Positions 1-7,966 of a stretch of DNA of 64,000 nt are shown here, piece after piece. How positions within the stretch are numbered: the first letter of the stretch is position 1; the number at the start of each line of letters is the position of its first letter. The notes under the pieces are model-generated. The model saw only the letters and a program-made list of their open reading frames with translations. It made no database searches and was not told the DNA's origin. Both the position numbers and the translations under genes were made by a program. Source of the stretch: Duganella lactea (GTDB lineage Bacteria; Pseudomonadota; Gammaproteobacteria; Burkholderiales; Burkholderiaceae_D); NCBI RefSeq assembly GCF_009857505.1, contig NZ_WWCP01000001.1, positions 434,001 through 498,000 on the forward strand. The letters are read 5' to 3'.

Positions 1-750
1 AACCACCTGAGTTACCTCCTGGCGAATGACGTGAACAACGGTGGCACCGTCAACTTCAACAGCTACGACCCGGCCACTGGACGCTCGATGCTGCACATAG
101 AAAACGGCGCTCTGGCCAAATTCACTGGGGTGCAGGAACTGGACCGTGTCAAGTTCGCTGGCTATGATGGTTCTTACGCTGGCGAGGAAGTTACTTTCGG
201 CGGCAACCAGGGCGGCGCTGCGGCATTCGGTACGCTGGCACAAACCGTCTACCACCGCGCCGGTCTAATGCTCCAAAACGTGCGTGAAATCGGCGTGGCA
301 GTCGGCACAGACAAATCGCAAACCGTGGTCATGGAAATGGGCCTGAAAACCAATCAGTCGGTCGCGTCGGACTACGTTGGCGTTTATCCTGCGAATGGTC
401 AGACGGGCGTAGCGCTGCATGCGTATGTGGAAGCGCCTAATCCGTTCCCGGACCTGTCTACGGCCAACGATGACTTCCCGACTAAAACCAGCTATCCAAT
501 CAGCGTATCGGTCGTGACCGGCAATACCATTGCCGTGACAACCTTTACTGTGACCGAAGCTGGCCAGGCCGCTCCGATGGATGTACGTCTGATGACCCGC
601 TCCAACGATCCCAACTCCTACTTGACCAGCAACGTTGCCTTCCTGATCGCTAAGGTTCCGTTCAAGTCGGCTACCACCTACAACGTGAAGTTCGTCGGCA
701 CCAACAACGGCGCGGCCTTTACCAAAGAATGGTCGTTCAAAACGAAATAA
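1..750 (+). CDS. CAP-domain secreted protein, 3' part (start outside window)
   Basis: The frame is open from base 1, so this is the C-terminal 249 residues of a gene whose start lies upstream; a GTG at base 31 is internal, not a start. Visible family features are the CAP/SCP-like segments HLSYLLAND, GYDGSYAGE and VYHRAGLM followed by a GxxxG-rich strand, which match the bacterial cysteine-rich-secretory/antigen 5/PR-1 fold. After about residue 135 comes a YPANGQTGV linker and a beta-rich, Ig-like C-terminal domain ending in a WSFKTK strand. Such proteins are normally exported; the signal peptide would lie outside the window. The exact function of bacterial CAP proteins is not settled. The next gene is on the same strand 43 bp away but looks unrelated. 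Confidence 0.8.
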   Translation, partial: NHLSYLLANDVNNGGTVNFNSYDPATGRSMLHIENGALAKFTGVQELDRVKFAGYDGSYAGEEVTFGGNQGGAAAFGTLAQTVYHRAGLMLQNVREIGVAVGTDKSQTVVMEMGLKTNQSVASDYVGVYPANGQTGVALHAYVEAPNPFPDLSTANDDFPTKTSYPISVSVVTGNTIAVTTFTVTEAGQAAPMDVRLMTRSNDPNSYLTSNVAFLIAKVPFKSATTYNVKFVGTNNGAAFTKEWSFKTK

Positions 751-793
751 ACGATTTGCGGGCCTTGGCTTGGTTAGTCACGTTTAATCTTAG

Positions 794-1219
794 ATGATTA
801 TTGACATGAGTGAAGAACTATTTGAAATTAGTGTCGATGACATGCTATTTCATGTGGATGTTGTGCTTCCAGCTCGCTATTCTCGCGATCAGAAGTTCTC
901 CCGGTATATTTCCTCGGATTTGAGATCCGTGATCGATTTTTTGACCACTCGTCATCCCACTGAAACTCGGGTAACTATGCAGTCCAAGTTCCTGGACGGG
1001 GAGGCATATACTTTGAGACGTGTGGCACAGATCTATTCTGGCATCGATCAACATGGGCGTCAGCAGTTCATTTGCAGGTGCGATGACGACGATGTTGTAA
1101 TTGGTTCGTGTGATGACACGATAGACTTAGAAAATACCAGGTTGCTTTGGCCACGAGCAAGTCATCTAAGCTGGAATTCTTTACCGGCTATGAAAGGTAT
1201 GTTGGGGTCTGCGAGCTGA
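794..1219 (+). CDS. hypothetical protein, 141 aa
   Basis: I do not recognise this family. The product is about 141 residues (or 137 from the second ATG at 806), acidic, with no signal peptide or membrane segment. It has a run of aspartates near residue 97 (CRCDDDDVV) and two nearby cysteines. No clear ribosome binding site is visible before either ATG. It stands alone between the CAP gene and the HipB-like regulator. A real gene is likely because codon use is even and no better frame overlaps it, but the call rests on the open frame only. Confidence 0.5.
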   Translation: MIIDMSEELFEISVDDMLFHVDVVLPARYSRDQKFSRYISSDLRSVIDFLTTRHPTETRVTMQSKFLDGEAYTLRRVAQIYSGIDQHGRQQFICRCDDDDVVIGSCDDTIDLENTRLLWPRASHLSWNSLPAMKGMLGSAS

Positions 1220-1281
1220 GAGAGGCACGAGCCGGTGGGCTGGCATGGGAGTGCGACTGGCGACAACTTCCAAAAAAACCA

Positions 1282-1319
1282 ATTATCTGATATCCGGCTA
1301 TCTTGGCATTATCCGATAT
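1282..1319. promoter_or_regulatory. paired ATTATCyGATAT sites upstream of the HipB-like gene
   Basis: Two near-identical 12-mers, ATTATCTGATAT (1282-1293) and ATTATCCGATAT (1308-1319), lie 26 bp apart and 42 bp before the HipB-like start. Each contains the near-palindrome TATCnGATA. XRE/HipB-type regulators commonly bind paired TATC-type palindromes in their own promoter, so these are probable autoregulatory operators. The repeats are seen; the binding is inferred. Confidence 0.45.
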
Positions 1320-1360
1320 GCAGATAAAGGAACGCTATCTACATATTAGATACTTAGAAT

Positions 1361-1624
1361 ATGCTCACCCCACCGATTTCTCAACGACTCATTACCGCAC
1401 CACAGCTTGGTCAGCTTCTCGTATCCGCTCGCAAGCACATGAAGCTTACGCAGACCGCTGTAGCGATCCGCGTCGGATTGAGTCAAAACCGTATATCTCA
1501 TTTAGAGAAGCACGCCGATGAAATCAGCTTCAAGCAGTTGCTCAGTTGGTGCGCTGTACTTGAGCTAGACCTACATTTGGCAGTAAGAGATACCGGCGGC
1601 GCAAGCAGTTTGGCGGAGTGGTAA
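1361..1624 (+). CDS. HipB-like XRE-family regulator (orphan antitoxin)
   Basis: An 87-residue single-domain helix-turn-helix protein. The sequence LITAPQLGQLLVSARK, the HTH core TQTAVAIRVGLSQNRISHLEKH (about residues 29-50) and the segment LLSWCAVLELDL are the arrangement of HipB-like antitoxins that partner HipA kinases. In the usual operon hipA starts directly after hipB; here the frame downstream closes within a few codons and the next gene is on the opposite strand, so the kinase is missing. It may be a solitary regulator or the remnant of a lost toxin-antitoxin pair. Paired TATCnGATA sites lie upstream. A longer overlapping frame at 1303-1521 is a shadow. Confidence 0.75.
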   Translation: MLTPPISQRLITAPQLGQLLVSARKHMKLTQTAVAIRVGLSQNRISHLEKHADEISFKQLLSWCAVLELDLHLAVRDTGGASSLAEW

Positions 1625-1899
1625 TCCGAGACGAAAATGGGCAGTGCTGCACCAGGGATAAGCTACTTCAGGAGCAAGGGAGGAATCTGAAGTACGTTTC
1701 AACTAATCGGGAAAACGCTCGACGTGTGTTTCGCTTTTCCGCCCGTAATAGGTGACGTGTCTGCAGGCTAGCCAGACCGTGTAGCCGACACAGCCTGCCG
1801 CCTGTGACAGAGAATGGTTTGGCAGTCGGCAGATGCATCAAATACTGGCGGCTTAGTCGAAGCCTAGTCAAGCTGGTGGCAATAAATTTACCAGTCAGG

Positions 1900-2970
1900 T
1901 CATGAAGCGTAAAGATGACGAAAATCGCTAAGTTTCTCGCCAGACCATGCTGCAAATGCCTTTCTGAAGCTGGAACTATCATAGTATCCAAGTTTCGCAG
2001 CTATTTCTTCAATTGTCATTACATTATTTTTTAGGTAGGCGATTGCTTTAGACATACGCTGTTCGCTGACGATCTCACTAAATGTCGTGCCCTCATCTTT
2101 GAGTCGCCTACGTAAAGTCCTTGCATTCATAAGCAGCATATTTGCAGCGTCTTCAATGCCTAATTGTTTATCCAAATGAATTTGGACTAATCTAGCAATC
2201 TCGCTAGATAAAGTAATTCTTCGGCGTATTCGCTGCGCTTCATTTTCACACAAATCTAGAATTAATTTATGTGTAATGTGATCCGGGTTAAATCTTGCTG
2301 TCGGAGTCAGTGCGATATTAGGGTAGATCATCTCATTTCGATCACATCCAAACTGAACTTCGCATCCTAGTATTGATAAATAATCTAATGCATTTTTCGG
2401 TTTGGGATATTTCACCCGCACAAGTTTTAGTTTAAAGTCACTCCCGTACAAATCTTTGCAGAATCGCACAGAACTAGCGAGCTTTATTTCAATGGAAAAT
2501 TTATATAGTGGATTATTAGGGTCATCTGAAAAATATGGAACAATCTGCCACACAGACTCCTTACTGCTGCTTTTATACGATACTCTGGTAAACGGATCGA
2601 TGAAGTGGGCATATTTCTCAACAGTATCGATTAAATGCTGGCGATCGGGGCTGCTGATCATTGCATATCCATAAATGCCGCAAGCGACTAAGCCCAGGTG
2701 TCCTCCCACACGTATGCCCACATCAGGCGAAACCTTCAAGCAGTTTAACGCTATGCGCAATAGCTGTACTGCTGATACGCGGCCACTTCCTTTCCCCAGT
2801 GAAGCATCGCTGATACCTGTATTTGCTAGCACGTCGGCACTGTTTGCGCCATGTTGAAGCATGTCAGAGTGCAAAAAACTGACCCAGTGAAGTGAATATT
2901 CTTCGGCTGTGTGGCAAAACGGGAGTGATGAATTGAAAAATCTACTATATTCCCGAATTAAAGATTGCAT
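1900..2970 (-). CDS. AraC-family transcriptional regulator with arabinose-binding-like N domain
   Basis: A 356-residue regulator of the OruR/ArgR-like AraC subfamily: a long ligand-sensing N-terminal domain (about 20-230, starting with the typical LANTGISDASL segment) and a C-terminal double helix-turn-helix (about 255-350). The second helix-turn-helix shows the hallmark EIAAKLGYYDSSSFRKAFAAWSG. Members usually activate a neighbouring catabolic or transport operon in response to a small molecule. Here the divergent neighbour, 255 bp away, is a chemotaxis receptor, which could be its target, but no enzyme operon is adjacent. The ligand cannot be read from the sequence. Confidence 0.85.
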   Translation of the reverse strand: MQSLIREYSRFFNSSLPFCHTAEEYSLHWVSFLHSDMLQHGANSADVLANTGISDASLGKGSGRVSAVQLLRIALNCLKVSPDVGIRVGGHLGLVACGIYGYAMISSPDRQHLIDTVEKYAHFIDPFTRVSYKSSSKESVWQIVPYFSDDPNNPLYKFSIEIKLASSVRFCKDLYGSDFKLKLVRVKYPKPKNALDYLSILGCEVQFGCDRNEMIYPNIALTPTARFNPDHITHKLILDLCENEAQRIRRRITLSSEIARLVQIHLDKQLGIEDAANMLLMNARTLRRRLKDEGTTFSEIVSEQRMSKAIAYLKNNVMTIEEIAAKLGYYDSSSFRKAFAAWSGEKLSDFRHLYAS

Positions 2971-3170
2971 GATGCCTTGTGTCCTCTACTGCCCTAAATC
3001 GTTTCCTACAATCACCTGTTCATTCATCATTATTAAACTTAAACTGCAATTTGGCAACTTTCATGCGAAATCGGCTGCATTCGCCATCATGTACATAGTG
3101 GTGCGAGTGATCTCGCCTGTGCTTCCACCAGAAATCGTTTCGACTGTTAACTGGCCGCTAGTGGGGACGG

Positions 3171-3186
3171 CGCCACTTAAGTGGCG
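3171..3186. promoter_or_regulatory. perfect 16-bp palindrome overlapping the chemoreceptor promoter
   Basis: CGCCACTTAAGTGGCG is a perfect palindrome. A good -10 hexamer TATAAT follows at 3201-3206, and the palindrome covers where the -35 element would be, 40 bp before the chemoreceptor ATG. This position suits a repressor or activator site; which protein binds is unknown, the divergent AraC-type regulator being the nearest candidate. Confidence 0.45.
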
Positions 3187-3225
3187 GGAACAATATTAAA
3201 TATAATTCTAGGGATCAAAGAAAAA

Positions 3226-4911
3226 ATGAAATTGACAATTGCTCGAAAGCTGTATCTTCTCATTATCTTGGTTGTTGCCGGACTACTATTTTTAATGTTC
3301 GCTGGCATCCAAAAGATGAAAAAAATTCACGTGGAGGCTAGTTACTCGGCTGTTAACGTAGTGCCAAGCTTACTTATAATTGCACAGAATAATCAAAGCA
3401 TGAATTCTGTGCGAATATCAACATGGAAATATTTGGCACTGAGCGAGGCGGCCGATAAGAGCGCCCTGACCAACTCCATGGAAGACGCTAAGCAAAAGGT
3501 AAAGGATGGAGTTCAGAAATATAGGGACAGTTTTATCGCGGATGAAAAAGACAGGGAATTGCTTAATTCTGTAAATGACGCATTTTCCAATTTTTTAGAG
3601 CTACAAGCAAAGGTAATAACACTTGCAAATTCAGGTATGTGGGATGATGCAAGAAAATTAATGAACAGTAACCAGCCTCTCGTTGATAAGCTTAACGCAA
3701 GTCTGGAAGCACATAGAAGGTACAACGAAAAAATAGCGGACCAGGCGACTGAGAATGCCTTAAAGACTATCAATAGCGCCACTTGGTCTGCTGGAGCCGT
3801 GAGTATGAGTGTCATATTAGTTGTGGCTGTGATGGGCATTTTGATAGCACGTAAAATCGTTAGTTCAATTTCTGATGCTGTAGAGGTAGCAGAGGCGATC
3901 GCATCTGGTGATCTAACAAAAAAAATATCTGTTACGTCAACGGATGAGATTGGCCTATTGATGCTGGCGATGTCTAAAATGAATGCTGGGCTCATTGAGA
4001 TTGTGGGCAATGTTCGTACTGGCGTTAGCACGATTGCCGCAGCATCTAGTCAAATTGCAATGGGAAACATCGACCTCTCAGCTCGTACTGAAGCACAAGC
4101 TAGCTCGTTAGAAGAGACTGCGTCTGCCACAGAGGAACTGACCTCCACTGTGAAGCAAAATGCTGAGAACGCTCGCCAGGCTAATCAATTGGCATCGTCG
4201 GCGTCTACCGTCGCGGTGCAAGGGGGGGAGGTAGTTGGGCAAGTAGTATCCACTATGAGCGACATTAACGCTTCATCAGCAAAAATTGTCGACATCATTA
4301 ATGTCATTGATGGCATTGCATTCCAGACGAATATACTTGCGCTTAACGCGGCAGTAGAGGCGGCACGTGCAGGTGAGCAAGGTCGAGGATTTGCAGTCGT
4401 CGCATCAGAAGTACGTAATCTTGCTCAACGTAGTGCCAGCGCAGCAAAGGAAATCAAGCAGCTTATTGATGATTCAGTCACTAAAGTTGATGTTGGAAGC
4501 AAACTGGTTGAACAGGCGGGGGCGACAATTCAAGAGGTTGTCAACAGCGTTCATCGTGTTAGTGACATTGTTGGCGAAATTACTTTAGCGAGCAATGAGC
4601 AAAGCGTAGGCATCGAACAGGTTAATGAAGCCATCGGTCAAATGGATCAGACAACTCAAGAAAATGCTGCTCTTGTTGAAGAGGCTGCCGCAGCAGCTCA
4701 GTCCCTCCGGGAGCAGGCGCATCAGTTGGAACAGACTGTTAGTCTATTTAAACTCGAATCAGATCAACATGGTCTTTACAAAACGCAATCGGTGTCTAGT
4801 CCTGTTAAGTCGATTACAAAGCCTGTATCAATAAAACTGGTGCCGACGCGAAAGAAACATCTTAGTCTGATTTCTGATGGCTCGAATGCAGGCTCCTGGG
4901 AACAATTCTAA
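3226..4911 (+). CDS. methyl-accepting chemotaxis protein (four-helix-bundle sensor)
   Basis: A 561-residue transmembrane chemoreceptor that passes ligand binding to CheA/CheW at the cell pole. Order: transmembrane helix 1 (about 9-28), periplasmic four-helix-bundle type sensor (about 30-185), transmembrane helix 2 (about 188-208), HAMP domain (209-262), methylation helices and the highly conserved hairpin tip (about 358-410, with NILALNAAVEAARAGEQG). The protein ends in SWEQF, matching the xWxxF pentapeptide that docks CheR and CheB, so it may be an adaptation-competent major receptor. I chose ATG 3226 because it gives a normal short cytoplasmic head before helix 1; an in-frame GTG at 3181 lies inside the promoter palindrome. 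No other chemotaxis genes are nearby. Confidence 0.93.
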   Translation: MKLTIARKLYLLIILVVAGLLFLMFAGIQKMKKIHVEASYSAVNVVPSLLIIAQNNQSMNSVRISTWKYLALSEAADKSALTNSMEDAKQKVKDGVQKYRDSFIADEKDRELLNSVNDAFSNFLELQAKVITLANSGMWDDARKLMNSNQPLVDKLNASLEAHRRYNEKIADQATENALKTINSATWSAGAVSMSVILVVAVMGILIARKIVSSISDAVEVAEAIASGDLTKKISVTSTDEIGLLMLAMSKMNAGLIEIVGNVRTGVSTIAAASSQIAMGNIDLSARTEAQASSLEETASATEELTSTVKQNAENARQANQLASSASTVAVQGGEVVGQVVSTMSDINASSAKIVDIINVIDGIAFQTNILALNAAVEAARAGEQGRGFAVVASEVRNLAQRSASAAKEIKQLIDDSVTKVDVGSKLVEQAGATIQEVVNSVHRVSDIVGEITLASNEQSVGIEQVNEAIGQMDQTTQENAALVEEAAAAAQSLREQAHQLEQTVSLFKLESDQHGLYKTQSVSSPVKSITKPVSIKLVPTRKKHLSLISDGSNAGSWEQF

Positions 4912-4986
4912 GAACCATTTATCACATTTTTTGTGGGGTTTGTTTACTCAAACTCCATACAATTTGTTTCATCTTCAGAATAAAGT

Positions 4987-5259
4987 ATGAAGAAAATTTC
5001 ATTGCCGACTATCAATGGTGAGGGGGAGTACATTGATGCTGAGAACTTTCAATGGGCTTACATCTTCAAAAAAGATAGCGTCAAGTTTGTTCATTGTTTC
5101 ATAGGTAAAAAACTCCATTTTTTACACTATTCACTTCCGCTAGAGAATTGGTTCAAAGAATCAGGTGTCTATTTGATAGAGTTTGGTAATGTAGCCGATG
5201 GGGGGAAGCTAGTCTTGGTAAATAACATACCTGAAAAATATAAAATTCCACATATGTGA
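4987..5259 (+). CDS. hypothetical protein, 90 aa
   Basis: A 90-residue product, rich in aromatic residues and lysine, without signal peptide or membrane segment. I cannot assign a family. It lies 75 bp after the chemoreceptor in an AT-rich stretch, followed by about 100 bp of very AT-rich DNA and then the IS481 remnant. Only a weak AGAATAAAG could serve as ribosome binding site. Its low GC and position beside a mobile-element scar suggest horizontally acquired material. Confidence 0.45.
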   Translation: MKKISLPTINGEGEYIDAENFQWAYIFKKDSVKFVHCFIGKKLHFLHYSLPLENWFKESGVYLIEFGNVADGGKLVLVNNIPEKYKIPHM

Positions 5260-5418
5260 TGGTTTATTAAAATTCCCTCTTAAAGATAAATATTTATTAA
5301 AGTGAAAAATAATTTTTATCTGTTTTTTTTGAGAAATATGTTTTATTAAATAATATGTAGTGATCGCGACTTGATCTGACAGTTACCCGGTTTGAAGCCT
5401 GCGACTGTCAGGTCAGAT

Positions 5419-6204
5419 TCAGTCGTTCAATGTGGTGATTTTATCGCGCCACGCCTCCTTTCCGTCAATTAGGGTTTGCATCGGTGTCCGTCCGCAGCAC
5501 ATCTTGCCCTGATGCGTACGCTCGTTGTTGTAGTAGGCGATCCAGTCGTCAAGGTCACGCTGAAGCTCTTCGATGCTGCGGTAAATCTTACGGCGGAAAG
5601 CGACCTGGTAGAACTCTTGTAGGATCGTCTTGTGGAAGCGTTCGCAGATGCCGTTTGTCTGGGGATGCCGGACTTTGGTCTTTGTGTGCTCGATGTCATT
5701 GAGGGCCAGGTAGAGCTGGTAGTCGTGCGACTCAGGCTTGCCGCAAAACTCGGTGCCACGATCCGTCAATATGCGAATGACGCCCATGCCTTGCTCGTCC
5801 ATGAATGGCAGCACCCGGTCGTTTAGCAGATCGGCGGCCGTGATCGGTGTCTTGGTGCTGTAAAGCTTGGCTGCAGCCCACTTCGAATAAGTGTCCACGT
5901 AGGTTTGCTGGTAGATGCGTCCGACGCCCTTGATCGTTCCGACGTAGAAGGTGTCCTTGCTACCGAGATAGCCAGGATGGGCGGTTTCGATTTCACCGCA
6001 GGCCACATCATCCTCCTGCTTGCGCTCCAGCGCGGCAACCTGGGCTTCAGTCAGCACATCACCCGTTTGCGCGACATGGCGCTCAAGCGCTGCCAGGCGC
6101 TTTTTGAATGATTCCAGATCCCGGCGCAGCCAAACAGAACGCACTCCAGACGGGGAAATGAAAACGCCACGCTTACGCAGCTCGTTGGAGGCTCTGGCCT
6201 TTTG
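5419..6204 (-). pseudogene. IS481-family transposase, 5'-truncated remnant
   Basis: The open frame carries the DDE catalytic domain of an IS481-type transposase: the first Asp in TYVDTYSKW, the second in TDRGTEFCG, and Glu in GICERFHKTILQEFYQ, followed by the RTHQGKMCCGRTP tail typical of the family. Translating upstream of the first ATG (6144) continues the family sequence (ARASNELRKRGVFISPSGVR) to about 6204, where homology stops. About a third of the protein, including the N-terminal HTH domains, is missing, so the element cannot be autonomous. The 3' end of the element is probably near 5360-5400, where a GATCTGACAG / CTGTCAGGTCAGAT pair is seen. It abuts a fragment of a nucleotidyltransferase-fold gene in the same orientation. 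Confidence 0.85.
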
Positions 6205-6206
6205 AG

Positions 6207-6417
6207 TTCTCTGCGGTGTAAAACTCTGTTGCGCTTGTTAGCTCAAAGGATTTATCGATCTGCTTCAAGATGCTGAGCAGACCAGAAGATAGAAGGTCGC
6301 CTGGCGCTGACAAAGTAAGCTGCTTGCACTCATGCCACATGACGCTGGCCGGCTCCGAGGCGGGAGTCGTTTGCTCAATACGTACGCCCGCAGCTATCTC
6401 GTAAACGATCTTTTGAA
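6207..6417 (-). pseudogene. fragment of a GSU2403-type nucleotidyltransferase-fold gene
   Basis: Reading the minus strand from about 6417 to 6207 gives about 70 residues, beginning near KIVYEIAAGVRIE and including LTLSAPGDLLSSGLLSIL and DKSFELTSATEFYTAENS. These align almost residue for residue with the central part of the intact protein at 15954-16904 (LTLTAPRDLLPSGLLSIL, DKSFKLRNSTEFHTAVNS). Upstream of 6417 the frame meets a stop and the homology ends; downstream it is replaced by the IS481 remnant. It is therefore an internal piece of a second, diverged copy of that gene, destroyed by insertion and deletion. Confidence 0.75.
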
Positions 6418-6530
6418 GTCAATTGGGGCGAAGATTTGTTAGTCAAAGCCCCATTGCCCTCCAGGTCGACTATACCTCGGCAGGTGGCCCGCTTGAGTCA
6501 GCTCGCGTTGACGCAAGCATTAACGGACTG

Positions 6531-7292
6531 CTAGCGTTTTCCGTTGATCTTGTCGAACATTTCTTGATACGCCGTTTGTCCTTTTTCCAACGCAAAGCGC
6601 TGAGGCAATACCCGCTGCACAAGAACCTCCTGAATCTCCGGTTGCGTTTCCAGAACGCACAGAACCTCATCAATGAATGCGGCGAGCGGCATCGCATTAG
6701 GATCGCTAGCTTGACGCTTCCCCATCAATTCAGTTTGCAGATACGGGGGAGCTATCTCGATTACATTAACGCTAGTTCCTTTAAGTTGATGGCGCAATGA
6801 TTCGCTGAACGAATGGATCGCGGCCTTTGTTGCAGAGTAAGTGGGGGTAGCCGCCAAGGGGAGAAATGCGAGCCCAGATGAGACTGTGACAACGGTTGAC
6901 TCGCGCTGCATGCGGAGTAGGGGCATTAATCCAGCTGTGAGAAGGATAGGGCCGAGGAAGTTCGTCTCGATAATTGCCTTCGCTGTTCTCGTATCAACTA
7001 CATCTGCGGTCCAATCCTCTGAGTGCATTATCCCCGCATTATTGATGACTACGTTGAGGTGCGGATAATCGTGAGCAGCCTGTAGCACAAACCGATCAAT
7101 ATCCTTTGAGTCCGTGACGTCTAGTATCGCCGTTTGCATGCCAGGGTTAACTTGAGTTACTTCATCAAGTAGGGCTTGGCGGCGGCCTGCGATGATTACC
7201 TGATTGTCACGTTCGTGGAAGGCTTCAGCTAGTGCCCGTCCAATGCCAGAGCCTCCGCCAGTAATAAGGATTGTGTTTCCTGAAGTTTTCAT
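6531..7292 (-). CDS. short-chain dehydrogenase/reductase (DltE-like)
   Basis: A 253-residue classical SDR. It has the nucleotide-binding TGGGSGIG (11-18), the structural NNAG (85-88), a catalytic serine region VTVSSG (about 137-141) and YSATK (Tyr153, Lys157). The N-terminal pattern and length resemble the DltE-type oxidoreductases; the substrate is unknown. An AAGGG motif precedes the ATG. It follows the MdaB-like quinone reductase gene by 27 bp on the same strand, so the two are probably one transcript under the TetR-type regulator upstream. The likely role is reduction of a carbonyl compound or quinone-derived stress product. Confidence 0.88.
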   Translation of the reverse strand: MKTSGNTILITGGGSGIGRALAEAFHERDNQVIIAGRRQALLDEVTQVNPGMQTAILDVTDSKDIDRFVLQAAHDYPHLNVVINNAGIMHSEDWTADVVDTRTAKAIIETNFLGPILLTAGLMPLLRMQRESTVVTVSSGLAFLPLAATPTYSATKAAIHSFSESLRHQLKGTSVNVIEIAPPYLQTELMGKRQASDPNAMPLAAFIDEVLCVLETQPEIQEVLVQRVLPQRFALEKGQTAYQEMFDKINGKR

Positions 7293-7319
7293 GCAAGTTA
7301 TCCCTTTAGCTCAGGCTGG

Positions 7320-7901
7320 TTAGAAGTGGGCGGAGAGGTGATTGGCGAATCGCTCTAAGTCCTTCTCAATTTGAGCATTCTTCATAACATCATAGGCCCA
7401 GAATGCTGGAACCTTATCGAGGCCGATCCATTTGAAATTCAAGTCGATAGGCAGAGTCAAATCGTCTTCACTTCGCCCTGAAAAATATTCTTGAGATTGA
7501 TCATTGAACGCTTCCTTCGGTGCGTTGGCGGTTACCGACAACATATAGCGACCGTTAAGTAGTCCACCCATGCCATAGTTTTCTGTTGGGGCCTCTGCAC
7601 TGCGGCCATCACCGGCAGACATCTTGCCCATCATTCCTGCAGTCCACACTTCATCGGTATACTTTTTGAAGATCCATGGTGTTCCCATCCAATTCAGTGG
7701 CGTCTGGACAAGGATGATGTCTGATGAAGTAATTTTTGCAATTTCAGTTGTCACGTCATAGCCTTCCGCAACGACAGTTTTTTGCACTTCGTAGCCTTTG
7801 TTTTGGAAGTGCCTAACTGCCATTTCCGCCAATGTTGCATTGAGTCGTCCTGCCGCGAATGCATATGGCAGATGTGCGTTGATGATATGAACTTTCTTCA
7901 T
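7320..7901 (-). CDS. MdaB-like NAD(P)H-dependent quinone oxidoreductase
   Basis: A 193-residue flavodoxin-fold enzyme. The features follow MdaB closely: N-terminal strand and AGRLNATLAEMA, TPLNWMGTPWIFKKYTDEV (about 67-85, flavin and active-site region) and YGMGGLLNGRYMLSVTANAP (about 109-128). The family performs two-electron reduction of quinones using NADPH and FAD, limiting redox cycling. A strong AAGGAG precedes the ATG. A perfect 16-bp palindrome lies in its promoter, and the TetR-type gene directly upstream is the natural candidate to bind it. It appears co-transcribed with the SDR downstream. Confidence 0.88.
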   Translation of the reverse strand: MKKVHIINAHLPYAFAAGRLNATLAEMAVRHFQNKGYEVQKTVVAEGYDVTTEIAKITSSDIILVQTPLNWMGTPWIFKKYTDEVWTAGMMGKMSAGDGRSAEAPTENYGMGGLLNGRYMLSVTANAPKEAFNDQSQEYFSGRSEDDLTLPIDLNFKWIGLDKVPAFWAYDVMKNAQIEKDLERFANHLSAHF

Positions 7902-7934
7902 AGTTTTCTCCTTAAGTAATCGGCGTGAATATTC

Positions 7935-7950
7935 TGTAGTTTAAACTACA
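7935..7950. promoter_or_regulatory. perfect palindrome, probable TetR operator
   Basis: TGTAGTTTAAACTACA is a perfect 16-bp palindrome located between the TetR-type gene (ends at 7967) and the quinone reductase start (7901). Size and symmetry fit a TetR/AcrR dimer site. A less perfect repeat, TATAG/CTATA, at 8581-8596 in front of the regulator itself may be a second site. Confidence 0.6.
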
Positions 7951-7966
7951 AAATTGGGAAAAAAAA

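Noticed and set aside
1303-1521. 72-aa frame overlapping the HipB-like gene
   Set aside because: The overlapping frame has a clear HTH family match and this one has none.
5484-6111. Several short plus-strand frames across the IS481 remnant
   Set aside because: Antisense to the DDE domain with no matching features.
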